Shown in pieces: positions 48,720 to 57,076 of a stretch of 64,000 bases of DNA; the first letter of the stretch is position 1, and each line of letters opens with the position of its first letter. Below the pieces are notes generated by a model. That model ran no database searches. It was not told where the DNA came from and was given only the letters and a program-made list of their open reading frames with translations. The DNA is from Saccharothrix saharensis (lineage in GTDB: Bacteria; Actinomycetota; Actinomycetes; Mycobacteriales; Pseudonocardiaceae): contig NZ_VFPP01000001.1 of assembly GCF_006716745.1 (NCBI RefSeq), forward strand, positions 4,464,001 to 4,528,000, written 5' to 3'. The position numbers were made by a program, and so were the translations under genes.

Positions 48720-51023
48720 TCACGCGGAGGTCGTCGCCTCCGCGGGGGTGTCGGCGATCGCCGTGCCGCGCCGCTTGGACACGACCACGGCCGCCACGAT
48801 GACCACCGCCGCGACGATCGCGATGGCGTACCGGACGCCCGCCGACTCGCCCGAGCCGACGGTGAAGCCGACGATGGCGGGCGCGATCAGCACCGAGACC
48901 AGGTTCATCACCTTGATCAGCGGGTTGATGGCCGGGCCGGCGGTGTCCTTGAACGGGTCGCCGACCGTGTCGCCGATGACGGTCGCGGCGTGGGCGTCGG
49001 AGCCCTTGCCGCCGTGGTTGCCGTCCTCGACCAGCTTCTTCGCGTTGTCCCAGGCGCCACCGGAGTTGGCCAGGAACACCGCCATCAGCGTGCCGGTCGC
49101 GATCGCGCCGGCCAGGTACCCGGCCAGCGGGCCCACGCCGAGGCCGAAGCCGACCGCGATGGGCGCCAGCACGGCCAGCAGGCCGGGGGTGGCCAGCTCG
49201 CGCAGCGAGTCCTTCGTGCAGATGTCGACGACCTTGCCGTACTCCGGCTTGACCGTGCCGTCCATGATCCCGGGGTTGTCGCGGAACTGGCGGCGCACCT
49301 CGAACACGATCGCGCCCGCCGCGCGGGTCACCGCGTTGACCGCGAGACCGGAGAACATGAACACCACGGCCGCACCGATCAGCACGCCGACCAGCACGTT
49401 CGGGCTGAACACCACGTTGCTGAACGACACCGGCACCTCGCCCAGGCCCACCTGGACGTCCCGCAGCGCCTGGTCGATGGCGTCCTTGTAGGAGCCGAAC
49501 AGCGCGGTCGCCGCCAGCACGGCGGTGGCGATCGCGATGCCCTTGGTGATCGCCTTGGTCGTGTTGCCGACCGCGTCGAGCTCGGTGAGGATCTGCGCGC
49601 CCTCGCCGTCGACGTCGCCGGACATCTCGGCGATGCCCTGCGCGTTGTCGGAGACCGGGCCGAAGGTGTCCATGGCCACGATGACGCCGACCGTGGTCAG
49701 CAGGCCGCAGCCGGCCAGCGCGACCGCGAACAGCGACACGACCACCGAGCCGGACAGCAGGAACGCGCCGTACACCGCGCCGCCGATGACCAGCGCCGTG
49801 TAGACCGCCGACTCGAAGCCGACCGAGATGCCGGACAGGATGACGGTCGCCGCGCCGGTGAGCGAGGTGCGGCCGACCTCCTTGACCGGCTTGTGCTCGG
49901 TGCCGGTGAAGTAGCCGGTCAGCCACAGGATGACGCCCGCCAGCACGATGCCGATGATCACCGCGATGGCGGCGATCAGGGCCGGGTTGCCGGAGGTGCG
50001 CGCGATGTCCTCGGACACGCCCGCCAGGCCCGCGAACGAGCTGGGCAGGAAGACGAACGCCGCCACCGTGCACAGCACGGCCGAGATGACCGCCGAGATG
50101 TAGAACGAGCGGTTGATCGCGGTGAGGCCGTTCTCGCCGGTGCGGGCGCTGGTGATGTAGACGCCGATGACCGCCGTGAGCACACCGATCGCGGGCACGA
50201 TCAGCGGGAACAGCAGGCCCTTCGCGCCGAACGCGGCCGTGCCGAGGATCAGCGACGCCACCAGGGTGACGGCGTAGGACTCGAACAGGTCCGCCGCCAT
50301 GCCGGCGCAGTCGCCGACGTTGTCGCCCACGTTGTCGGCGATGGTCGCGGCGTTGCGCGGGTCGTCCTCGGGGATGCCCTGCTCGACCTTGCCGACCAGG
50401 TCCGCGCCGACGTCGGCGGCCTTGGTGAAGATGCCGCCGCCGACCCGCATGAACATGGCGAGCAGGGCCGCGCCGAAGCCGAAGCCCTCCAGCACGCGCG
50501 GCGCCTGGCCCACGTAGACGAACACGACCAGGGCCGCGCCGAACAGGCCGAGACCGACGGTGAACATGCCGACCACGCCGCCGGTGCGGAACGCGATCCG
50601 CATGGCCTTCTCCCGGCCGCCCGCCTCCTTGGCCGCGGCGGCGACGCGCACGTTCGCGCGGGTCGACAGCCACATGCCGAGGTAGCCGATGACGGCGGAG
50701 AAGCCGGCGCCGACGAGGAAGAACAGCGACCTGCCGATCCGCTCGCCGATGTCCTCGGCGGGAAGCGCGAACAGCAGCACGAACACGACGACGACGAAGA
50801 TGCCGAGCGTTCGGAACTGCCGGTTGAGGTAGGCCGCTGCGCCCTCTTGGACCGCTTTGGCGATGTCCTGCATCTTGGAGGTGCCCTGGCCCGCGGCCAG
50901 CACCTCCCGGAGCAGCACGTAGCCCACGGCCAGGGCAGCCAGGGCGACCACGGCGACCACGGCGACGAGGCCGCGATCACCTCCGGAGAGCTCGAGGCCC
51001 TCCGCGAGGAATTGCCGGGACAT
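48720..51023 (-). CDS. hppA: K+-independent membrane-bound proton-translocating pyrophosphatase
   Basis: 767 residues with about 16 helices. The pyrophosphate site is formed by DVGADLVGKVE, the DNVGDNVGDCAGMAADLFESY block and the C-terminal GDTVGDPFKDTAGPAINPLIK. The key residue in GNTTKAITKG is Lys, where K+-dependent pumps have Ala, so it is the K+-independent H+ type. It pumps protons using pyrophosphate. The ATG at 51023 follows AGGAGG by four bases; the ten-residue longer version is unlikely. It is divergent from the helicase gene. Confidence 0.96.
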   Translation of the reverse strand: MSRQFLAEGLELSGGDRGLVAVVAVVALAALAVGYVLLREVLAAGQGTSKMQDIAKAVQEGAAAYLNRQFRTLGIFVVVVFVLLFALPAEDIGERIGRSLFFLVGAGFSAVIGYLGMWLSTRANVRVAAAAKEAGGREKAMRIAFRTGGVVGMFTVGLGLFGAALVVFVYVGQAPRVLEGFGFGAALLAMFMRVGGGIFTKAADVGADLVGKVEQGIPEDDPRNAATIADNVGDNVGDCAGMAADLFESYAVTLVASLILGTAAFGAKGLLFPLIVPAIGVLTAVIGVYITSARTGENGLTAINRSFYISAVISAVLCTVAAFVFLPSSFAGLAGVSEDIARTSGNPALIAAIAVIIGIVLAGVILWLTGYFTGTEHKPVKEVGRTSLTGAATVILSGISVGFESAVYTALVIGGAVYGAFLLSGSVVVSLFAVALAGCGLLTTVGVIVAMDTFGPVSDNAQGIAEMSGDVDGEGAQILTELDAVGNTTKAITKGIAIATAVLAATALFGSYKDAIDQALRDVQVGLGEVPVSFSNVVFSPNVLVGVLIGAAVVFMFSGLAVNAVTRAAGAIVFEVRRQFRDNPGIMDGTVKPEYGKVVDICTKDSLRELATPGLLAVLAPIAVGFGLGVGPLAGYLAGAIATGTLMAVFLANSGGAWDNAKKLVEDGNHGGKGSDAHAATVIGDTVGDPFKDTAGPAINPLIKVMNLVSVLIAPAIVGFTVGSGESAGVRYAIAIVAAVVIVAAVVVSKRRGTAIADTPAEATTSA

Positions 51024-51227
51024 CCGTCCTCCTGGTGAGTTTTCCAAGCCCAATGCCAGGCCATCCCGCTGATGTGAGGCGGGTCACTCACGCGACTGTC
51101 AGCCCCGACACAACGTGATGCACCCCTCATTGGATGCGATAGCGGCGGAGTCTATTCATAGTGCGCAAGGAGGCAACGATCAGTCCCGATCCGTACACAC
51201 ACCGTTATCCGCACAGGCAGGGTTGGG

Positions 51228-53666
51228 ATGTCGGTCCGGTGTGCGAAGCTGCGCTTCGTGGCGAACCAGGGACGACGTTTGCTGGACCGGGTCCTCGCCG
51301 GGGTTCCGGCCGGCGAATCGCCGTTGACGCACACCGAAGAGCAGCCCGCACGGCCCGCACAGCCCGTCGCGTGGCCGTCGTGGACGCCGGAACCGGTGGT
51401 GTCCGCGCTGGTGGAGCGGGGTGTGGCCCAGCCGTGGCGGCACCAGGTGGAAGCAGCGACGCGGGCGTGGTCGGGATCACACGTAGTGGTGGCGACCGGT
51501 ACCGCTTCGGGGAAATCGCTGGCGTACCAATTGCCGGTGTTGAGCGCGTTGACCGTTGATCCGCGGGCGACCGCGCTCTACCTGTCGCCGACCAAGGCGT
51601 TGGGCGCGGACCAGTTGAGATCGGTCACCGGTTTGGGCGTGTCGGGCGTGCGCGCCGCGTCGTTCGACGGCGACACGCCGATGGCGGAACGCGATTGGGT
51701 GCGCGCCCACGCCAACTGGGTGTTCAGCAACCCCGACATGCTGCACCGGGGCGTGCTGCCCAACCACGCCCGGTGGATCAGGTTCCTGCGCCGGCTGTCG
51801 TACGTGGTGGTCGACGAGTGCCACACGTACCGCGGTGTTTTCGGCTCGCACGTGGCGTTGTTGCTGCGGCGGTTGCGGCGGGTCGCGCAGCGGTACGGCG
51901 CGGACCCCGTGTTCGTGCTGGCGTCGGCGACGGTGGCGGATCCGGCGGCGTCGGCCTCGGCGCTGCTCGGCGCGGACGTGGTGGCGGTGACGGAGGACGG
52001 GTCGCCGCGCGCCGGGCGGACGGTGGCGTTGTGGGAGCCGCCGCTGCTGGACGACCTGGAGGGCGAGAACGGCGCGCCGGTGCGGCGGTCGGCGGGCGCG
52101 GAGACCGCGCGCATCCTGGCGGACCTGGTGGTGGAGGGCGCGCGGTCGTTGGCGTTCGTGCGGTCGCGGGTGGGCGCTGAGCTGACCGCCCTGGGCGCGC
52201 GGCGGGTGCTGTCGGAGGTCGACCCGTCGCTGGCGCCGCGGGTGGCCGCCTACCGGGGCGGGTACCTGCCGGAGGAGCGGCGGGCGTTGGAGCGGGCCGT
52301 GTCGTCGGGTGAGCTGCTGGGCGTGGCCACGACGAACGCGTTGGAGCTGGGCGTCGACATCGTCGGGTTGGACGCGGTGGTGGTGGCGGGGTTCCCGGGC
52401 ACGCTGGCGTCGTTCTGGCAGCAGGCCGGGCGGGCGGGGCGGACCGGGGACTCCGACGCCCTGGTGGTGTTCGTGGCGCGGGACGACCCGTTGGACACCT
52501 ACCTGGTGCACAACCCGGCGGCGGTGCTGGAGAAACCGGTCGAGGCGACGGTGCTGGACCCGACGAACCCGTACGTGCTGGAGCCGCAACTGGCGTGCGC
52601 GGCGGCCGAGCTGCCGCTGACGCCGGAGTCGCTGGCCTCGTTCGGCGGTGACGCGGCGCTGGCCGTGGTGGAGGACATGACCGCGCGGCGGGTGCTGCGG
52701 CGGCGGCCGAACGGCTGGTACTGGACGTCCCACGACCGGCCGCACGGCGCCGTGGACATCCGAGGGTCCGGTGGCGAGCAGGTCGTGGTGGTGGAGGCCG
52801 ACTCGGGGCGGATGCTCGGCACGGTCGACCCCGGTTCGGCGTGCTGGCAGGTGCACTCCGGCGCGGTGTACCTGCACCAGGGCGAGTCGTACGTGGTGGA
52901 CGAGCTGGACCTCGACGCCGGCCTGGCGATGGTGCACGCGGAGAAGCCGGACTGGACGACGACCGCCCGTGACACCAAGGACATCTCGGTGGTGCGGGTG
53001 CTGGAGAAGCGCGAGTACGACGGGGTGACGGTGTGCCTGGGCGAGGTGGAGGTGACCTCGCAGGTCGTCGGCTACCTGCGCAAGCTGCCGTCCGGCCGGG
53101 TGATCGACTCGGTGCCGTTGTCGCTGCCCGCGCAGACGCTGGTGACGCGGGCCGTCTGGTACACGGTGTCGGCCGAGTTGCTGGGCACCGAAGTGCCGGG
53201 CACCGGGTCGTCGGGCAGTGCGCCGGGGGGCGCCGGTCTGACTCCGGCGCGCGTCCCCGGCGCACTGCATGCCGCCGAACACGCGGCGATCGGCCTGCTA
53301 CCGCTCTTCGCGACCTGTGACCGCTGGGACATCGGCGGAGTCTCGACCGCACTGCACGAGGACACCGGGGAGGCGACGGTGTTCGTGCACGACGGTCATC
53401 CCGGGGGAGCCGGGTTCGCCGACCGCGGGTTCAACGCGGTAGTCCCGTGGTTGGTCGCTACTAGGGAGGCCATCGCGGCTTGCGCGTGTCCGGCCGGGTG
53501 CCCGTCCTGCGTGCAGTCGCCGAAGTGCGGGAATGGCAACGATCCGCTGGACAAGGCGGGCGGTGTGGCCGTGCTGGACGTCGTGCTCGGGGTGGTCGGG
53601 GAGAGACACCACGACGTCCGGCACGGCCACGTCGGTCACGACCGGTCGGCGGCGACCAGGCCGTAG
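51228..53666 (+). CDS. DEAD/DEAH-box helicase with MZB (DUF1998) zinc domain, Hrq1/MrfA-like
   Basis: 812 residues. Motif I is ATGTASGKSLAY, motif II DECHTYRG, motif III ASATVADP, and the second RecA domain has TNALELGVDIVGLD and QQAGRAGRTGDSD. The C-terminal MZB domain carries four cysteines, CACPAGCPSCVQSPKC, followed by GNGNDPLDK. This is the Rv3649-like helicase, related to Hrq1/MrfA repair helicases that act on crosslinks and mitomycin damage. The first ten residues (from ATG 51228) are dispensable; GTG 51258 (VANQGRRLLDRVL) may be the true start. Confidence 0.93.
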   Translation: MSVRCAKLRFVANQGRRLLDRVLAGVPAGESPLTHTEEQPARPAQPVAWPSWTPEPVVSALVERGVAQPWRHQVEAATRAWSGSHVVVATGTASGKSLAYQLPVLSALTVDPRATALYLSPTKALGADQLRSVTGLGVSGVRAASFDGDTPMAERDWVRAHANWVFSNPDMLHRGVLPNHARWIRFLRRLSYVVVDECHTYRGVFGSHVALLLRRLRRVAQRYGADPVFVLASATVADPAASASALLGADVVAVTEDGSPRAGRTVALWEPPLLDDLEGENGAPVRRSAGAETARILADLVVEGARSLAFVRSRVGAELTALGARRVLSEVDPSLAPRVAAYRGGYLPEERRALERAVSSGELLGVATTNALELGVDIVGLDAVVVAGFPGTLASFWQQAGRAGRTGDSDALVVFVARDDPLDTYLVHNPAAVLEKPVEATVLDPTNPYVLEPQLACAAAELPLTPESLASFGGDAALAVVEDMTARRVLRRRPNGWYWTSHDRPHGAVDIRGSGGEQVVVVEADSGRMLGTVDPGSACWQVHSGAVYLHQGESYVVDELDLDAGLAMVHAEKPDWTTTARDTKDISVVRVLEKREYDGVTVCLGEVEVTSQVVGYLRKLPSGRVIDSVPLSLPAQTLVTRAVWYTVSAELLGTEVPGTGSSGSAPGGAGLTPARVPGALHAAEHAAIGLLPLFATCDRWDIGGVSTALHEDTGEATVFVHDGHPGGAGFADRGFNAVVPWLVATREAIAACACPAGCPSCVQSPKCGNGNDPLDKAGGVAVLDVVLGVVGERHHDVRHGHVGHDRSAATRP

Positions 53667-54238
53667 TCGGAGGTGCGCTCGGCGGCCTGCACCAGGGCCT
53701 CGCGGACCACGTCCACGTGCGGCAGGCGCCACGCGCAGATCTGCGGCTTGACCCGCCAGTGCACGACACCGACCTGGCCGGGGCTCGGCGGCAGCGGGAC
53801 GTACTCGCCCTGGCCGTAGTGCTTGACGTCCGGGTGGGCGACCGGCGTGCCGCCGGAGGCGACCAGGAACATCCAGCGGCCTTCGGGGGTGGCCACGATC
53901 GGCACCGGGATGCCGGCGGCGCGCAGCTCCACCGCGGCCCGGCGGCCGAGGTCGGTGCCCACCTCGACGGCGTCCACGCCGTGGCCGGTGGCGAGCAGGA
54001 TGCTGTAGGAGTGGCCCGCCCACCAGGTGGCGACCTGCTCCGCCTTCGTGCCGATGCGCTCCTGCCAGTCGCCGTGCACCGGCACCGGGCCGCTGTCCTC
54101 GACGCCGTCACGCCCGGCCCACCGGTCACCCGCCGGATAGGTGCCCGGCAGCACAGGCCACCCGTGCCACGCGAGGTTGACCGCCTCTGCGCGCAGCTCG
54201 ATGCGGAAGGCCCCGCGCCAGCTATCCGACCACTCCAT
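53636..54238 (-). CDS. Prim-pol-like (AEP N-terminal) protein, active site degenerate
   Basis: 200 residues. AVNLAWHGWPVLPGTYPAG and ATWWAGHSYSILLATGHGVDAVEV match in layout the N-terminal part of the bifunctional DNA primase/polymerase family (RRGWPVFP ... WW...YNIGIATG...VVDLD). The second metal-binding aspartate pair (normally VDLD) is VEVG, so polymerase activity is unlikely. The protein is short and stands alone. The ATG at 54238 has AGGAGG about ten bases ahead; two perfect palindromes lie just upstream (54268-54302). Confidence 0.7.
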   Translation of the reverse strand: MEWSDSWRGAFRIELRAEAVNLAWHGWPVLPGTYPAGDRWAGRDGVEDSGPVPVHGDWQERIGTKAEQVATWWAGHSYSILLATGHGVDAVEVGTDLGRRAAVELRAAGIPVPIVATPEGRWMFLVASGGTPVAHPDVKHYGQGEYVPLPPSPGQVGVVHWRVKPQICAWRLPHVDVVREALVQAAERTSDYGLVAADRS

Positions 54239-54267
54239 CTTTCGTTCGCCTCCTGCGTCTGCGTCCA

Positions 54268-54302
54268 CGACACCGTGTCGCGTGTTGTTCGACACCGTGT
54301 CG
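54268..54302. promoter_or_regulatory. Paired palindromic operator upstream of the prim-pol-like gene
   Basis: CGACACCGTGTCG occurs twice, at 54268-54280 and 54290-54302, each a 13-base palindrome with one central base. The centres are 22 bases apart, two helical turns, so two dimers would bind on one face. The nearer copy is 30 bases before the start codon. The cognate regulator was not identified in the window. Confidence 0.7.
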
Positions 54303-54506
54303 GTGCCACCACTTGAACTAACGCCATGACCGGCGGCTTTGGTAAGCGCTTGTCGGCAACTGGTCGTTGTGGCACGGCGAGCGCAGCCGGCGGGGGCGTG
54401 CGGCAGAACGGCGTGCCGGCCGCTCACCCCCGCCCAACCCGCGGATCTGCGGTCGTGTGAGTCCGCTCACCGCCGACGGGCGACCGTTCGTCGCGCCGAC
54501 CAGGGG

Positions 54507-54875
54507 TCACCGTTCGGCCGGACCGGCCCGCGCCCGCGCGCTGGGCGCGCCGAACACCGTGCTTCCACCCGACACGCGGACCTCCACCTCCCACCCCTCC
54601 ACCAGGCACTCGACCAACCGACCACCCATCCGCTCGACCACCCACCGAGCCCGCGCACAGGCGTGCGCCACCCCGCCGCCCAACTGCCCCGCCGCCGCCA
54701 CCGCCGCCAAGTCCGCCGCCGCACTGGCCCGATGCCGACCAACCACCGCCTCCCCCACCTGCACCGCCCCCACCACCAACGCGAACCAGACGCCCACCAC
54801 CGCGACCGCCACCACCGACGCCGCCCCACGGTCATCCCCACCCGATCGCAACCACCACCTCCGACTCCCCCTCAC
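54507..54875 (-). CDS. TadE-like protein of the Tad locus (Rv3654c-like)
   Basis: 122 residues from GTG 54875. DDRGAASVVAVAVVGVWFALVVGAVQVGEAVVGRHRASAAADLAAVAAAGQL is a single helix plus the helicase/secretion-neighbourhood TadE-like core; the C-terminal half has Cys residues (HACARARWVVER; VECLVEGWEVEVRVSG). The family always follows the Tad genes in actinobacteria. The start is uncertain because the upstream 347 bases have strong G-strand bias and the frame is open to 54971. Confidence 0.65.
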   Translation of the reverse strand: MRGSRRWWLRSGGDDRGAASVVAVAVVGVWFALVVGAVQVGEAVVGRHRASAAADLAAVAAAGQLGGGVAHACARARWVVERMGGRLVECLVEGWEVEVRVSGGSTVFGAPSARARAGPAER

Positions 54876-55222
54876 CGCCCGCTCACCCCCTGTCTCCTCT
54901 CCCGACCGCCGCCTGCCACCACCGTCCGCCGCCCACCACCCACTCATCGCCGCACCTGCACCACCCGGCACCCCATCCAGGACCGCCGCTCCTCCGCTCA
55001 GCCCGGACCAGCCCGCCTCCTCCAGGAGCGGCCAACGCGCCGCTACCTCCCGCCGGCACCGGCCGCGCCGCCGTTCCGCTCACCGCCCGCCGACCGCACC
55101 CACCACCACCTCGCCGCCCGGCCCGCCACCCGCCGTCACCCACCAGCCGGGCGCCGCCACCCGCTCCTCCGCCGCTCGTCCGGTCCGCCACCTCCCGCCT
55201 TCCCCCACCGACCGCACCGCCC
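54876..55222. other. Gap inside the Tad operon with strong strand bias
   Basis: 347 bases with no supportable gene between tadE (stop 55223) and the TadE-like gene. The + strand is conspicuously C-rich and G-poor (so the - strand, the transcribed sense, is G-rich), a bias that continues into the gene downstream. Short open frames here lack convincing starts. Confidence 0.55.
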
Positions 55223-55567
55223 TCACCCGGCGACCACCCCCGGTTCCACCACCGCGTAGGCCTTGGCCCGCAGCTCGACGCCCAGCCGTGAGAAGACGAC
55301 CTCGACCGAGGCCGTGTCCTCCTCACGCCACACCGTCCACCGCGCCCCTTCCGGCGCCAGCGCCTCGACGACCCCGGCGACGCGCGCGTCGTCACCCCGG
55401 GCCACCAACCGGGCCGCTTCCCGGGCCGCGTCCGTGCACCGGAGCTGCTCCACGACCGCCATCACGGCGGCCATGCCGAGCACGAGCACGGCGACCAACC
55501 CGCACACCGCCACCGCTGCCTCGACCGTCACCCCGCCCCGGTCGTCACCGAGCACACCCCGTCTCAC
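55223..55567 (-). CDS. TadE-family pseudopilin (Rv3655c-like)
   Basis: 114 residues. DDRGGVTVEAAVAVCGLVAVLVLGMAAVMAVVEQLRCTDAAREAARLVARGD is the TadE N-terminal helix with the RG-xxxxE pattern (Gly then Glu at +5), the signature of prepilin-type processing. The rest (ARWTVWREEDTASVEVVFSRLGVELRAKAYAVVEPG) is the external domain. GTG 55567 overlaps the pilin stop by four bases. Confidence 0.88.
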   Translation of the reverse strand: MRRGVLGDDRGGVTVEAAVAVCGLVAVLVLGMAAVMAVVEQLRCTDAAREAARLVARGDDARVAGVVEALAPEGARWTVWREEDTASVEVVFSRLGVELRAKAYAVVEPGVVAG

Positions 55568-55740
55568 GCATCCACCGTGAAGGCACGTTGCAGCAACGCC
55601 TTCAGCAGCACTTGCATCCAGTCACCGCTGATCAGCGAGTACAGGAGCAGGCCGAGCGCGGCGGCGGCGAGCGTGCCGATCGCGTACTCCACCGTCGACA
55701 TACCGCGGTCGTCCGACAAGGTTCGCCCCACCACAACCAT
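55564..55740 (-). CDS. Flp-type pilin (DUF4244, Rv3656c-like)
   Basis: 58 residues, too short for most gene lists. Translation from ATG 55740 is MVVVGRTLSDDRGMSTVEYA, then IGTLAAAALGLLLYSLISGD and a tail WMQVLLKALLQRAFTVDA. RG-MSTVEY is a class III prepilin cleavage site with Glu at +5 of the mature protein, exactly as in Flp pilins. It is the pilus subunit of the Tad system. Its stop overlaps the tadE start (GTGA). Confidence 0.9.
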   Translation of the reverse strand: MVVVGRTLSDDRGMSTVEYAIGTLAAAALGLLLYSLISGDWMQVLLKALLQRAFTVDA

Positions 55741-55769
55741 CTTCCACTCCGATCATCCACTGTGGACAG

Positions 55770-56324
55770 TTACCAGTCGTCGCCGACACCGGCGACGATG
55801 CCGAGCACCACCGGAACGACACCAAGGCACAGGAACGCGGGCAGGAAGCACAGCGCCAGCGGCCCGGCGACGAGCACCGAGGCGCGTTGCGCCCGGGCTT
55901 CGGCCTGGTCGGACACCCTTGCGCGCGCCTCCGCGGCCAGGTCGGACGCCGCACCGGCCAACGCCGCGCCCGACCGCGCGGTCCGGCGTGCCGCGCGGGC
56001 CAGCGGCGCGGTCTCCGGGTGTGCGAGGGCGCCGGCCCACGCCCGCACCGGGTCCGCGCCCAAGGCCAGCAGGTCGACCACCTCGCGCAAGCGCTCGGCC
56101 GGCCCCGGTGGCACGCCCGGCAGCACGGCGCGCACCGCTCCCGCCACCGGCAGACCCGCCCGCAACGCGGCGGCGAGCAGGTCCCAGGTCGCCGCCGCGG
56201 CGAACGGGTCAGGCGGCCGGGCCTTCGGCTCGGGTTGTCGCGTGGCCCTCGGTCTCACCCTGGCCGCAGCCTTGGTCGGCCCGGGGAACAGGACGACCGC
56301 CAGCGCGAGCAGCAGCACGCTCAC
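55770..56324 (-). CDS. Tad secretion inner-membrane protein, TadC-like (Rv3657c-like)
   Basis: 184 residues. The N-terminal helix (VLLLALAVVLFPG) is followed by the type II secretion F domain (LLAAALRAGLPVAGAVRAVLPG...LREVVDLLALGADPVRAW) and two C-terminal helices (ASVLVAGPLALCFLPAFLCLGVVPVVLGIVAG). It is shorter than standard TadC, as in mycobacteria. GTG 56324 overlaps the tadB stop by four bases. Confidence 0.9.
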   Translation of the reverse strand: MSVLLLALAVVLFPGPTKAAARVRPRATRQPEPKARPPDPFAAAATWDLLAAALRAGLPVAGAVRAVLPGVPPGPAERLREVVDLLALGADPVRAWAGALAHPETAPLARAARRTARSGAALAGAASDLAAEARARVSDQAEARAQRASVLVAGPLALCFLPAFLCLGVVPVVLGIVAGVGDDW

Positions 56325-57076
56325 GCGATCACCTGCCTGGTCAACCGGCCGCTCCACCGCAGGCCCGCGCAGATCAGGACCACCCCGACGACCAGCAGCA
56401 CCTGTCCGGGCGGGGTGCCGGACAGGACCGCCAACGGCCCCGCGCCGCCGAGTTCGCCCAGCACCACGCCGAACAGCGGCAGCCCGGCCAGCACCGCCGC
56501 ACCCGCCCGCGGACCGGCCATGCGTGCGTGGACCTGCCCGGCGAAGGCCACGCGCCGGTCGAGGTCGCGGCGGACCGCGTCCACCACATCGGCCAGCGGC
56601 ACGCCGTGCACCGCCGACAGCCGCCACGCGCGGGCCAACTGGTGCGCGTCCGGGAAGTCGGCGAGCGCCGCCTCCACGTCGCCGCCCCGCGACGACGTCG
56701 CCGCGATGGCCCGCAGCACGTCCGTCGCCGGCCGCTGCGCGTCCTCCGCCGCGCCCATCGCCGCCTTGGCCGGGTGCGCGCCCGACCTCAACTCGGCGAC
56801 GAACGCCTGCACCCCGTCGGCCAACGCGACGGACGCCGCGAGCCGGTCACGTTGCCGCGTCGTCTCGCGGTACGTGCGCCACACCGTCGCCGCCAGCAAC
56901 CCGCCCGCCATCGCCCCGCCGACGCCCACCAACGCACCCAGCGCGATCCCCACGACCACGGCCACCGCCCGGTTCGGCTTCGGCGGTTCCCACCTGCGCC
57001 TGGTCCCGGCCAGGCGTCGTCGCGCCCGCGCCGACGGCACCACCAGCAGCGCCACGGCCAGCAACACCAGGCTCAT
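56321..57076 (-). CDS. Tad secretion inner-membrane protein, TadB-like (Rv3658c-like)
   Basis: 251 residues. Helices at both ends (MSLVLLAVALLVVPSA; AVAVVVGIALGALVGVGGAMAGGLLA; VLLVVGVVLICAGL) flank a T2SSF domain (LADGVQAFVAELRSGAHPAKAAMGAAED...SSRGGDVEAALADFPDAHQLARAWRLSAVHGVPLADVVDAV). It forms the platform with TadC under the CpaF motor. ATG 57076 overlaps the cpaF stop by four bases. Confidence 0.9.
   Translation of the reverse strand: MSLVLLAVALLVVPSARARRRLAGTRRRWEPPKPNRAVAVVVGIALGALVGVGGAMAGGLLAATVWRTYRETTRQRDRLAASVALADGVQAFVAELRSGAHPAKAAMGAAEDAQRPATDVLRAIAATSSRGGDVEAALADFPDAHQLARAWRLSAVHGVPLADVVDAVRRDLDRRVAFAGQVHARMAGPRAGAAVLAGLPLFGVVLGELGGAGPLAVLSGTPPGQVLLVVGVVLICAGLRWSGRLTRQVIA

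Noticed and set aside
48486..51038. 850-codon open frame opposite the membrane pyrophosphatase
   Set aside because: Low-complexity His/Arg/Asp/Gly protein, antisense to a gene with complete family motifs.
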